Positions 1-10,869 of a DNA stretch of 64,000 bases are shown here, piece after piece. The position numbers and the translations under genes are program-made. Location: the NCBI RefSeq assembly GCF_040954645.1, contig NC_092806.1:161444328-161508327 (forward strand). Reading direction: 5' to 3'. The DNA is from Diabrotica undecimpunctata. Its lineage: Eukaryota; Arthropoda; Insecta; Coleoptera; Chrysomelidae. The notes under the pieces are model-generated. The model ran no database searches and was not told where the DNA came from. It was given only the letters and a program-made list of their open reading frames with translations. Numbering within the stretch: position 1 is the first letter of the stretch; each line of letters begins with the position of its first letter.

Positions 1-1140
1 TTTAAAGTGTTTTTCTTATTCATCGATTAGACATATAGAAAAGCTATAACAAAAATAGAGAAAAAGATGATAAACAACTTTTCTGGTTGAGCTCTTTTAA
101 GAAAGTTAAAATGAGCTATCTGATTAAGCTCTTTTAAGAAAAATGTTGTTTTTACTTTTATTTATATTTGAAACCTTTATATTAGTGAATTTCATTCAAT
201 GTAATTGCTGTATTAAACTTTTTGTGAGTAAGATCATGGGAAAAATAATTTTAATAGGATAAGGCATACAAGTGACGAAAAGTTCACAGTCAGAAAATTA
301 AACTTAACATTTTTGAAAATAATGGATACCAAAATATATGCTTAAGAAATTGATATTTAACTCGGAAATTTTTGACAGTCCCAATGATATCGGAGCAGTA
401 CTAAGTGGTACTACCAATTCAATATAAAAAAAACTGTCATTAATCAAGCATTTAATCTTTTCTTCATCTTCGTCCTCTTTATAAGCAATTCTGCTTGTTC
501 ATTGGCGGATTAATACCTTTATAGATGGTTGTCACTCCTTCTTTTGCGCGGTCGTCGGAATAGCTTATTTAAGCAATTTACTAATATCAAAATTGTTAAA
601 TATAATGTATTAGAAAACGGACAAATGTTTTCAAAAGTAAAAGACAAGGCTCCAACTCTTTTATAAAAACCTTGTTATTTACAGGTTACCTTGTACCTTG
701 TACTTTTGTCAAAGTTGTTGATGGCTCAAACAAAAAATAACAGCACAAAAGTGACTGTAAAAAAGAAAAATACGTGTGAGGAATTTGACTATCATTTAAA
801 AATTGGGCACAATTTTGACTATGGAAATTTTAGGGTTTTACAACAAATAAGTATAAAATAAGATTATTTTTAGAATGTGTCACATTAATAAAGGAAATAA
901 ATGCAACAAATTACAAAGCAGATATGAAAGATTTAAGCAATATTGTAGCATTTCAAATATTTTCTCAATCCTTTTGCGTCGTTGGGATTGATAATATAAA
1001 CGTTTTAAGTTTGTTTATAAAACACAGATGAATATTTCCTTGGTATTTCTTCGATCGTGATGCCGCTTAATATTGCGCGTCAAATAAATATCCACTTAGA
1101 TTGGTGAGAAAGTTACGCGGGGAGGCGAATGATTTTTAAA
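1..1140. other. Non-coding AT-rich sequence
   Basis: No convincing coding region, RNA gene or transposon end was recognised. Open frames are short and uninterpretable. Confidence 0.4.
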
Positions 1141-1149
1141 AAATATGAG

Positions 1150-1388
1150 ATCACTCGACGATGGACGGCGGAAGCTGTGAGGTATTGTTTGAGTCCGGAT
1201 TTTTCTTCAAATTCGTTTTGGTTTTTTTTTATATGTTCATTATTCGTTTTTGTCATGGAAATATAGTGTAAAGTCGTTTACTCTACGATGGATCGCCAAA
1301 GTGGTCAGTTCATTGTTTAGTCCGGATTTTTCATTTTTAAATTCGTTGTTGTTGTTCGTTATTCATTTTTGTTATTGGAAATAGTAAA
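1150..1388 (+). repeat. Two-copy tandem duplication, period about 128 bp
   Basis: Two adjacent segments share ACGATGGA near 1156 and 1284, then AGTCCGGATTTTTC, then a T-rich run ending in GGAAATA.AGT. The copies have diverged. The start of an open frame of 93 codons (1369-1650) overlaps the second copy, but its product is not recognisable and I do not call it a gene. Confidence 0.5.
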
Positions 1389-1763
1389 ATTTGGATTGAG
1401 ATTTTTAAGAAGAAATAGAGCGTGTGTAGTCTTCAAAAGCCGGCAAAAATTTTTTTGTATAGAGGTGAAATTAAGCTTAAATGCAAAGTGGCAGTTTTTT
1501 GTTGAGTTAATCACCGATTTTTCGTGCTATGTTTTATATGGAAGATTTGTAAAGCAGCGTTACAATAATTTGAGAGGGCCACCTGGTTTTAAGCAGGAGC
1601 GTTTGAGAGGCCGAGTTTTGAACATTGCAGTTTGTTGTCATCCAGGATAATCCGAAGCCCGAATCCAGTGTCCAACTTACAAAGAATTGCATATTTGTAA
1701 AAAAATTAAAAAAAAATTGTAAATGGGTATATTTAAAAAACCCTTAAAAGGGCTACATCAAAT

Positions 1764-1815
1764 AACACTAACGTTTTCGGAACAACAGTTCCATCGTCTG
1801 GTTAAAAATACCTAA
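1764..1815 (-). ncRNA. Decayed hammerhead-like motif
   Basis: Read on the minus strand: CAGACGA (1800-1794, one change from CTGANGA), one extra T, a perfect 5-bp helix II GGAAC/GTTCC (1792-1788 with 1783-1779) closed by TGTT, then GAAA (1778-1775). Helix III would be the palindrome AACGTT (1775-1770) with no loop. Helix I is not convincing. This is probably an inactive relic of a hammerhead-bearing retroelement. Confidence 0.35.
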
Positions 1816-2187
1816 AATAAGTATAAACCATTAAACCATTTAATTAAAGCAAACGTGGTTTTCCTTGTGGATTTTGTATATTTGTGTTCCCTGGTCACTT
1901 CAGGCCAATTTGCAGCTTGAAAGAGACACATTTGTGTTTGTTTGCAGTTTTATAGATTCAGTTCCAATCCCAAAAACTTTTTTCAAGGAAATACATCAGC
2001 CAGAGTGATATACGGTACTTTTTGTTAAACAATTTTTAAGTAAAAATAGACATTTTTCATTGAAATAAAAAAATTTGCTTTTATAACAAACTAAAAGATT
2101 GTAATAAATAAAATTATACGTTTTATAAATTAGCTAATTGTCATATTAGTTTTCTTTAAATAAAGTTAAGTGTTATAATTAAAATTA

Positions 2188-4110
2188 ATGTTTCCAAAAG
2201 CAACTGAAGTGTGTGGAATCAAAAAATATAATAAGCAGTTGAAAAGGACAAGATGGTGGAATAAAGAAGTGAAGACACAAATAAAAAAGAATAAAAAAGA
2301 AAATAGCATCGAAAAAATACAGACGATTGGTAAAAAAGACAGTCACACAATCAACAGCAAAAACATGGAAAGAATTTAGAGAAGAACTTTAGGAAGAATA
2401 TATAACAAGTAATAGAAACTTTTGGACGACAATACGACACATAAGGCAGGGAAAACGAAAGGAAATAAACGCAGTAAGAGATACTTCAAACCAAATACAA
2501 ATAAGCCCAGAACAAGTAGCTAGGGTATGGAAAGAATATTATGAGAAAAAATTTGATACCGAAATGATAAAAGAAGACAATATAATCAATGAAAACGAAG
2601 AAAACACAGAGCCAGAGCAAATAAGTGGAGAAGAAGTAATAGAAGGATTTATCAAATATAAAAATAGGCAAGGCAGGTGGAGATGATGAAATTGAACCGG
2701 AAATGGTAAAATACATGGAAGAAGAAGGAATAAACTGGCTATGGAAAATATATAAAGAGGCGTGGGAAAAACAAACAATCCCAAAGACTGGCATAACAAT
2801 ATCATCATGCCAATATACAAAAAAGCAGAACATGTAAACTGCGACAATTATAGAGCAATATGTCTGTCATCGGTATGCTTTAAAATATATACGAAAATAA
2901 TAGAGAAGAGACTAAGACAAGAAGTAAAAATGGTAATGGGAGAAGAACAAACGGCATTTAGACCGGAAAGACAGACAAATGACAACATATATATCATTAG
3001 AAACCTAATAGAAAGAAGCATAGATACGGGGGAAAACTAGTATTAGCATTCATAGACCTAAGAGCAGCATTTGACACGATAGGAAGACATATTATAGATA
3101 AATGCTTGAGGAAAATAAACGTACCTAATGCTTTGATAAAAATTATAGAAAGTACTTACAAAGAGGTAAAAGGAAGGGTACACATAACAGGGGAAAGATC
3201 GGAAGCATTTAATTGGAAGAGAGGTATTAAACAAGGAGATAGTCTCAGTCCTTTGCTATTCATAATAGTAATAAACGAATTGATAAGAAACACTAGTTAG
3301 AACCAATCAACTACGGACAATAATAGGTTACCGCAGATTACAATCGGTAACAATAGAGTCCTTAATGTATGCAGACGACATAGTACTAATAGCAGATTCC
3401 GAGAATAAAATGCAGAAAATAATGGATATATGGGTAGAACAAATAAAAGAACTAAAAATGGAGATAAACGAGGAAAAAAGTAAGATAATGATAATCAGCG
3501 GCAAAGGAGATAAGGAAGATAATCAAATAAAGATAAAATGTAAAAACTCAGAATTGGAAATAGTAACAACTTACGAATACCTGGAAAGTATAATAAATAA
3601 TGACGGAAAAATAGACTGGAAAATAACAAATAGAGCAAAGAAATCAAACAAGTTATATTATGCGTTAGCCCCAATAATGGGAAAAAGAGAACTTGCACGA
3701 GAAACAAGAATAAAAATATATAACACAATAGTGATACCGACTGTGCTCTATGCAAGTGAAAACTGGATAATTCTGGAAAAACATAAGAGCAGGAAAAACG
3801 CAATGGAGATGAGACATCTAAGAAAGATAGTTGGAGAGACAAAATGTGATAGATTAAGCAACGAGACTATTAGGAGAATGGCCAACCAGGAACCGATAAT
3901 GAACAAAATAGCAACGAGACAAATGAACTGGTATGGGCATCTGATGAGGATGCAATCCAATAGAATAACAAGAAAAGTTTATGAAGCAAAAAACATCGGA
4001 AAAAGAAAAAGAGGCAGACCAAGAAAAAATAGATACAGCAAGTAGTAGAGGCGGGAAAACTTAAACAAAAATCACTCGAGGAATTGAAAATAATGGCAGG
4101 AAACAGAAAA
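2188..4110 (+). mobile_element. Decayed 5'-truncated non-LTR retrotransposon (LINE)
   Basis: Reverse transcriptase of a non-LTR retrotransposon, broken over several frames. 2188-2760 is the linker after the lost endonuclease (TRWWNKEVK near the start). 2762-3300 carries the RT fingers and palm, with the pieces NYRAICL, FIDLRAAFD and RGIKQGDSLSPLLF. 3365-4045 (226 residues) starts at the catalytic YADDIVLIAD and runs through the thumb to a basic tail (MNWYGHLMRM, then KRKRGRPRK), typical of insect LINEs that RepeatMasker-type libraries place in the RTE/Jockey range. Frame breaks occur near 2380-2760, 3040 and 3300-3365. No endonuclease domain or 3' microsatellite is clear. The copy is dead. 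The clade is uncertain. Confidence 0.85.
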
Positions 4111-4416
4111 GAATTCGGACATTTGGTACATAGTACATAACCATAAATTTGAATTGTTTTGTTGAAGGTTAACCTCAATGTAAGCTCCGTTCAAAAATCT
4201 AGATATTTTCATTTTAATAATAATTTAAAATCCTATAGTGTCCCCAACGTCTGGAGCTTGTTGTAAATCGTTACAAATAGCGCCATTGTAAGTTTTGCTT
4301 TTAAATTTTGTTATTATTATTTGTAGTAACTGTTGATATAACGTAATAATAAATATGTAATTTTTCTCTCTAATCCATAGTTGTAGAATTATTTCCTTTA
4401 AAAAGATTTTCACCCT

Positions 4417-4532
4417 TTAATATTTTTTAGGAATGAAAAGCCTTTCTTTCCATTCAGCAGGAAGATTCTTGTAAACGACGTCCTTTTCAAATAATTTAGG
4501 AACCTTCTTGTTTTGTGTTGCCCAGAAAATCT
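4417..4532 (-). CDS. Possible terminal exon, protein unidentified
   Basis: On the minus strand an open frame follows a plausible acceptor (TTTCATAG at about 4540-4533). It contains the peptide LFEKDVVYKNLPAEWKERLF and stops at 4419-4417. The smooth amino-acid composition suggests real coding sequence, either a last exon of a host gene or of a transposon. No upstream exon could be joined with confidence. A P-loop-like stretch (KAGAGKS, near 5040-5000 on the same strand) could belong with it, but the join is not supported. Confidence 0.25.
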
Positions 4533-4540
4533 ATGAAAGT

Positions 4541-5688
4541 ATTTTTTTTATTCATCTTTTTGTAGTTACCCCTTCTAGTCCCTCTTTTATTCACTTACTT
4601 ACCACCCAGCTCTCCAACCAAACCAAGAGTAGCCGTCCGCAAACGATTCAGTTTGTTTGCTTACCCTATCTCCAGCCCAGTAATTGCTGTCCCCATTTTC
4701 AACCCCCTAAAAGTGATACTCAATGTGGTAGGCAAATATAACCGCTACAATATCTACTGTTATATTCTAAATATTTTAAATTAATTTTTCTCTTCAAACA
4801 ACAAAATTTTAACCATAAAAATGACTAATTTTATTTTGTGTAAAATGTGTTATTGGTTTTTATGTTTGACTACTGTTTTGAACAAACATGCAAATATTTG
4901 AAAAATTCTTACTCTTAATCTGTAAGTGACATGGATTTGTACATACTCTTTAACTTCGACTTCTTTAATTTTTCGCTTTTAAAACTAATTTTTTTGAAAA
5001 TATTTGTTCCCCACGAACGACTTTCCAGCACCTGCTTTCACTAATAGCAAGATAGGTAAGGGCACGTGGTTGAACTACACTCGACGAATATTTCACGCTT
5101 CAACTCTTCTAATCTTGAAACTTTTCGCAAATATACTCATCTCCGGGCATTAACATGCAAATTTCAAATCTTGCAGACGACGATATTAAGGAGTGTCTAC
5201 GAATGCTTCAGGCTAGACAATGTACATCCAATTAAGAACGTAAAAACGAACGAACAGAAAACAGTTATTGGAACAGAAAAATTTTACGTGTTTTATCGTA
5301 TTTTACGAAGGCTGGGAAACTGCTGAAAGCAGTATATGGATATGGTTTTTAAACCAACGCTTTATAGCATTTATTACGAACTTAACTGTAAATAAATCAT
5401 CAGATTTTATTGTTAAGTTCATTTGAGGTTTTTATTGAAAATTAAGATGTGAAGGTATGTGAAATAAATCGAAACCTAACATCTTAGAGACTTTACAGTG
5501 TCTTTCAGCAATGTTTACGTGTATGATAACAAATATATAGTAACAACATTACTTTGTATATCGTTGTTGAAGTTTAGTTCTTGTAAAACTTCTTATAAGA
5601 TCAAATTTCTGTTTCAATAGCATCACATACATCTTTACCCATTTCTTTTTGGTACTCTAAACAACTTTTTTCCACTAATATTTATTAT
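4541..5688. other. Unassigned sequence between LINE and hAT element
   Basis: Apart from the P-loop-like peptide on the minus strand around 5000-5060, nothing is recognisable. Confidence 0.35.
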
Positions 5689-7920
5689 TAAAGCTCGGAT
5701 TTATAGGCAACAAAAATTGAAGAAAAAGGCGCCTATATAGGCAAAGCTTTTTATTAAAAAAGGCAGGAATATTAACATTTAGGCAAAATATAGGCAATAA
5801 AGGAATATAACTTATTATTTATTGTACAAAGTGAATTAACGTAATATTAACTTAAGGCAGGTATATTTACACATCATAATCATAACATTAGTATAAATAA
5901 ACTAGTAACTAAATAACTGTAAATTAATAATTAAACATTGTAACCACTTAAAATTTTATCATTAATAGAAACAACTAAATGTTTTTCAATATTTTCGGTC
6001 TTAAAACTATGTCTTCGATCACTTAAAATTAATTTGTACATTGAAAACGAACGACAGATGAAATAGGAGCATATTTCAGAGCGGATAATAAATCTGGCAT
6101 AATTTGAAATTCCTCGGAAAATGTCCTATTCAAAACTTTAGCAACATTAGATAAAAACGAAAAACCTTCATTCTTGTCGAAAACATATTTCATTTTTTTT
6201 TTTTAATTAATTGACCGTTACTTCCAGGTGCCGATTTAATTTTCGTCTTTAAATTATCTATTAATTTTACTGACTCACATAAATTTATCTCTTGTTTTTC
6301 TAATAAGGTAATTGTGGTAACTATTAATTTATAATTGTCATTGATATAAGCGAGTTCCTGTATCAATTTGGGATTTTTTAATATTTTTTTTTGCTTCTCG
6401 AATGACTTCGGAAATATCATCATCAAATTCTGACATAACTAATTCTATTTCATTGCAGTATTCAAAGTAAAAAAAACTGCTTCGAGCCAGGTTCCCCACC
6501 TTGTAATTACTGGTTTAGGTGGCAAAGGGACACCGGGAAGTCTTTCTTTATATATTTGCACTCTCAACGGAGCCTTTACAAAAACTTTTTTCATAAAATA
6601 TATAAAATTATTTACCAACGGAAACAGATTTCTTATTTTTTCAGCAATTCTATTTACCCCGTGGGCTACACAAGTGCAATGAATTAAATTAGGATAAAAA
6701 CTCACAACAAACTTAAATTAACATCAGCTTTTAACATATATGCCGCAGCATCTGAAAGCATTAAAATTATTTTATTCATTGGTATAGCAATGGGTAAAAA
6801 GAGGTTTGTTAAACTATCTTGTATAAATCGACTTATTGTTAAATTGTTTGTTTTTTCCAATTCTTTAACGGCAACTAAATAAGGCTTTCTCGCAAAGTTT
6901 TCGTTCAAAATTCCAATCATTAAATTAGCTATATACCTGCCGCATACATCTGTCGTTTCATACACGATAATATACAAAAAATTGCCCTCTAACTCCCGCT
7001 TAATTTTTGAAATACATTCCACACAACATTTTTCCACAGTATGTTTTCTCAATGTACTCTCGTCCGGTAAGGATTTATTAAGATATTTTTTGAAAAAGCA
7101 TTTAAAACTAGGGTTATTAACTTTATATAGAGGAATGTTGGATGCAATCATCATCTGGCATAAATCAAATTTAAATGAGTCTTCCTCTTTTTTTTGAACT
7201 GCTTAAACTATCCCGCAGAGATATTTGGGCTAACTTAGAGGAATTTAATTTTTCCAAATTACGTTTATGAAGTGCGGTTCCACAATGCTGGTCAATAAAG
7301 TTTTTTTCTACTTGAAATCTGAGAATTAAAAAAAAATTAGAATTCTAAAACCGCTTTAGAATTTAGTTATGTTATGGGACGAGAAAAAAAGAGAAAAAAT
7401 AAAACTTACCGATTTGCCGCATGGTTTACAAAATGTTCCCTCTCCTTCTAGACAAAGTTCCGAATAAGCTACGATCCATAGCCTTAATTTAGATGTCATC
7501 TTTTCACCCAAATGTCTAAAACGTTTTAAAACGTGTTCTTTGCTTTTCGGTATACGCAACAAAACTAAACTAGGATATAGCAATTTGTGACTAAACTCTG
7601 ATACAGTAACCGACTGTACAGTTCAACTGATAATAAACTAATAAAGCTTAGGGATTTCCAAATAGTTAACCCTCAAGTCTCGATCAGGTACATTTTCCTA
7701 GAAATCTGTTATATAAACAAACCATTGATATTTTATTATTGACCCAAAATTTTATTATAGAATGGTTTAGTAATAGAATAATATCATGGGTAGTAATACC
7801 ATGAAATTTTAAAAAAGGCACAAATAGGCGGAATTTATGAAAAAAGGCAAAAAGTACAAAAAAACAATTATAATAGGCAAAATAGGCAAAAAAAGCATTT
7901 TGCCTATAATCCGAGCTTTA
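5689..7920 (-). mobile_element. hAT DNA transposon, complete ends with 8-bp TSD
   Basis: A 2232-bp element bounded by imperfect terminal inverted repeats: TAAAGCTCGGATTTATAGGC at 5689 and, on the other strand, TAAAGCTCGGATTATAGGC ending at 7920. It is flanked by the identical 8-bp duplication TTTATTAT (5681-5688 and 7921-7928), the diagnostic hAT length. Both ends carry several copies of TAGGCAA/TAGGCAAA just inside the terminal repeats, the kind of subterminal motif hAT transposases bind. The transposase lies on the minus strand. Confidence 0.93.
5931..7583 (-). pseudogene. hAT transposase pseudogene (CGGBP1-like/DUF659 type)
   Basis: Broken transposase of the 5.7-7.9 kb hAT element. The N-terminus (7583-7410) has the first half of a BED-type zinc finger (FCKPCGKS). 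A short intron follows, GTAAGT starting at 7409 and AG at 7320-7319. The zinc-finger histidines follow (FIDQHCGTALHKR, near 7310-7265). Next comes a DUF659-like core with YETTDVCGRY and LSDAAAYM (7154-6702). The insertion-domain block [13 protein letters not shown] and TRWGTWLEA follows in another frame (6705-6445), then 6426-6190. The hATC dimerisation end DRRHSFKTENIEKHLVVS stops at 5931. The frame across the intron does not match exactly, and at least three frame breaks are present, so it cannot be functional. Confidence 0.85.
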
Positions 7921-7928
7921 TTTATTAT

Positions 7929-8137
7929 ATATGTTCACTATCAGATTATGAAAGGTCACTGTCTCCCTTTGGTGTTTCTAAGAGCAATTTTTTACATTTT
8001 TTACACAGTGTACTCCCAGTTACATTTATATTAAAAAAAAAGAAAGGAGTAAAAGGGAACAATGAGAGTTCAGGCAGAAAAAGATAGAATAGCAATAAGA
8101 TGAAATAAATCTTCAATAATATAAAAATTATTATATG
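7929..8137. other. Spacer between hAT and Tc1 elements
   Basis: About 200 bp with no recognised feature. Confidence 0.4.
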
Positions 8138-8458
8138 TAGCTGGTTCCTAAAAAAGCTGATACGACTCTTAGTAAGATTTGATCATTTTGAGCAGTGTAT
8201 TTGATTGGTCTGACATTATATTGTATTTATTATGATAGACAAATAATAAAATAAACAAACAAACAACAAACAATTGATTACATATGTTAATTCATCAATT
8301 GTAATAATAATTCAGGTTTAAATTTTGATATTATTTTGAATTCCTGCATTTTATAAAGAGTATATAAATGATAGTTTTTACATAAAATAGGGTTGTGATT
8401 ATTATTTTTATTAATATTAAGGAATAAAACAAACGACTTAACTTAACTATATATTAAA

Positions 8459-8600
8459 GCAAGAATTGTAACTAAATTAAAAAAAAACTGGCCACTATCA
8501 GAGGCAGCAAAATATTTGAACATATGCAGAGCCACAGTTTTCTATTAATAAAAACTGGAGAGAACAAGAAACTCTCGAAAGAAAGTGAGGGTCTTGAAGA
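8459..8600 (+). pseudogene. Inverted fragment of Tc1 transposase N-terminus
   Basis: The plus strand encodes a damaged helix-turn-helix start (ARIVTKL, then SEAAKYL and RATV) that is a near copy of the N-terminus of the minus-strand transposase in the same element. The stretch GCAAGAATTGTAACTAAATT and the later AAGAAACTCTCGAAAGAAAG occur in both. The element therefore contains two transposase starts facing each other from opposite ends. Confidence 0.7.
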
Positions 8601-8637
8601 ACAAAACTATACTAAATTTAGGTATGTAAAAAGAAAA

Positions 8638-9577
8638 TTAATATTTTGTAATATATCCATCAACATTGATAACAGCTGGTAGTCTTCAGTAAATCTTCGT
8701 GAAATTAACTAAGAAATTGTCTTCTTCAGAGAGCTCTTTCCAAACCTGTTGTATACCGTGCCACAGCTCTTCAGCATTTTGAGGTATAAAATTACGCCGA
8801 TAAAACCGTTTTATAATAACCCCCCACACATTCTCGATTGGGTTTAAATCTGGACTGTAGCTGGGCCATGGTAAGGTTTCGATGTTGTTATTCTGTAGCC
8901 ACTGGTTTATTATATTTCCAGTGTAAACAGGACAATTATCTTAGAGGATAAAATTATTTTCTGGATACAACTGTTCTACACTGGAAAACATGATGTTTTC
9001 TAGAATATTCAGGTAAGTCTGGCCAAAAAACCTCTAGATGAAATCCATTCCCATACATTGGGGCTAAAATGACCAGCTACTCGATGTCTATCAATATATA
9101 GAGGATTAAATCTATTATTATCCTATTTTGCCCTTTTTAGAAGATTGAAACATTTTTTTATCTGCAAATATTACCCTGTCCTAAAAATCTTGATTTTCTA
9201 GCTGATGGTTTAAAGCCAATATAAGTCTTGATGGCTTCTGTTGTGGTGTAAGAGCTTGTTTTTTGCTGCAGTTTGGTACCTAAGACCTGATGCTTTAATT
9301 TTGTGCAAAGTTGTTGTCTTTCTTGCAGTTTTCGTATCTTCAAAAGAATTCTCTTTTAATTTCTCCAAAAGCGTACGATCTTTATGAGCGATAGATATTA
9401 TTGATCTTCCAGAACCTTGCTTTCTTTCGAGAGTTTCTTGGTCTCTCCATCTTTTATTAATATTAAAACTGTTGTTCTGCTTACGTTAAAATGGTTCGCT
9501 ACAGCAGATAGTGACCAACCATCTTCTAATTTAGTTACAATTCTTGCTTTTAGTTCTTTGCTAGCATGTGGAGCCAT
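8638..9577 (-). pseudogene. Tc1-like transposase pseudogene
   Basis: DDE transposase of the Tc1 family. It starts at ATG 9577 with an N-terminal helix-turn-helix (ELKARIVTKLEDGWSLSAVA). A frame break follows near 9400. The first catalytic acidic site is FADKK near 9170. The second is in DNCPVYTG near 8930, and the third in SPDLNPIENVWG, giving a DD34E spacing counted from the sequence. The C-terminus (LPAVINVDGYITKY) ends at a TAA at 8638. At least two frameshifts and an in-frame stop just before DNCP rule out activity. Confidence 0.85.
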
Positions 9578-9736
9578 TTTTTGAGGTTGAACAGAATAAG
9601 TTATTTGACAAATTTTAAGATTTGCCAGTGAAAGTCACAGTATGTAAATAATAAGTATTTATCCTTCAAAATACACTGCTCAATTTTCTACAACATACGC
9701 TTTAAAAGTCGTATCAGTTTTTTTAGAAACCAGCTG

Positions 9737-10860
9737 TAGATCCTAAATATAATATTGAAGAAAAAAATATTTCCTAGAAAATAGTCAAATGCAATAATTT
9801 TACTAATGCACAAGAAGAGAAATACTATAGAGGCATATAAAAGACTGTTAAAACTTACCTTTAACAAAATTTATGTAGAACCATATCTCCTATTCTACTA
9901 GTCTGTATAAGCATCCATTACACATAAACTAGCGCTCCTGTGCATCCCTTCAACGTAAGTTCGCGTGAATCACTCCGGACATCTTCTAATCCCGGCAGCG
10001 ACCAACTCATTCTGACATGTATGCACGCCATCACAAAACAGTTTCTATAAGTTAGCCATCAAGTTGTGTAAAGAAAGAATTTTGATGATTTCTAATCACT
10101 ATTTTGGTTATAGTATGATTTTCTTGCATTTTAGCAATTACATTTTTCGCCTCCTCTTCGTTGATCTTTTCTTTATCGTAGTTCTTCTTTTCCACTTCCA
10201 TCTTCATATCAAAATTCCTCTTTTAGACAACTTTTTGGAATTACCTGGATCAGCCTCGAACAACTTACCCAAAAAGTTTTGAAATACTCACAGATTAGTC
10301 ACCCTTATTGACCCAGAAACTGTCAGTGATCTCATCTGAGTCTTATCAAGATCGCACTCTAACTCTAATATACTGTATTAATAAAAATTTCAATATTTGA
10401 TCTTAAATTATTATATATCAGTAATTTTGTAATTAATTTTATATTATTCAAATATTTATGTATTTCAACTCTTTACCACAATCATACTCCTACCTTTACC
10501 GAAAATAACGACCCGGCATTAACGACACAGTACTGGACGCTGTAACAAAGAAAAGATTTGTTAGTACATACAGATATTTTGCATTAGTTAAATTTAAAAA
10601 AGATGAAAATACGCATCCATCATCCATACAAGAATTTAAGATTAAAATTTATGACAAATAAACCAAAAGGAAAATATGATTTAAAAACTATAAGAGTTTT
10701 CAGAAGAAATATTTGTTTAAGTGATTATCATTAATTATAAGATCCAATATCACATTGGAGTAGGGTAGCCAAGTGAGCAAATGGTAAAACAAGTTGCTTA
10801 TTTTTAAGAGCTCATTTTCAAAACATAAACAGTATGAGAATGCATTGATTGTAACATAAA
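9737..10860. other. Unassigned sequence
   Basis: No gene or element recognised. A GC-richer patch at 9930-10030 has an interrupted open frame on the minus strand. A 72-codon frame at 10064-10282 is hydrophobic and uninterpretable. Confidence 0.35.
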
Positions 10861-10869
10861 GATAGCTTA

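Larger units (their letters stand above)
8138..9736 (-). mobile_element. Tc1/mariner (DD34E) transposon, degenerate
   Basis: Long terminal inverted repeats match at both ends: AGCTGGTTCCTAAAAAAGCT near 8139 and, on the other strand, AGCTGGTTTCTAAAAAAACT from 9735. Both continue to GAGCAGTGTATTT. The right end abuts TA; the left flank reads TG, a probable mutation of the TA duplication. The element is about 1.6 kb, a normal Tc1 length. A second, inverted transposase start lies near the left end (8459-8600). Confidence 0.85.

Noticed and set aside
3930..3950. CTGATGA hammerhead core
   Set aside because: It lies in LINE coding sequence with no GAAA or helices at the right distance.
3495..4178. 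Hydrophobic minus-strand frames over the first LINE
   Set aside because: They are antisense shadows of the RT coding frame.
4995..5062. GTPase or helicase P-loop exon (KAGAGKS) on the minus strand
   Set aside because: No second nucleotide-binding motif and no convincing splice sites.
9930..10030. Host exon in a GC-richer patch
   Set aside because: The frame on the minus strand contains a stop, and splice sites are not clear.
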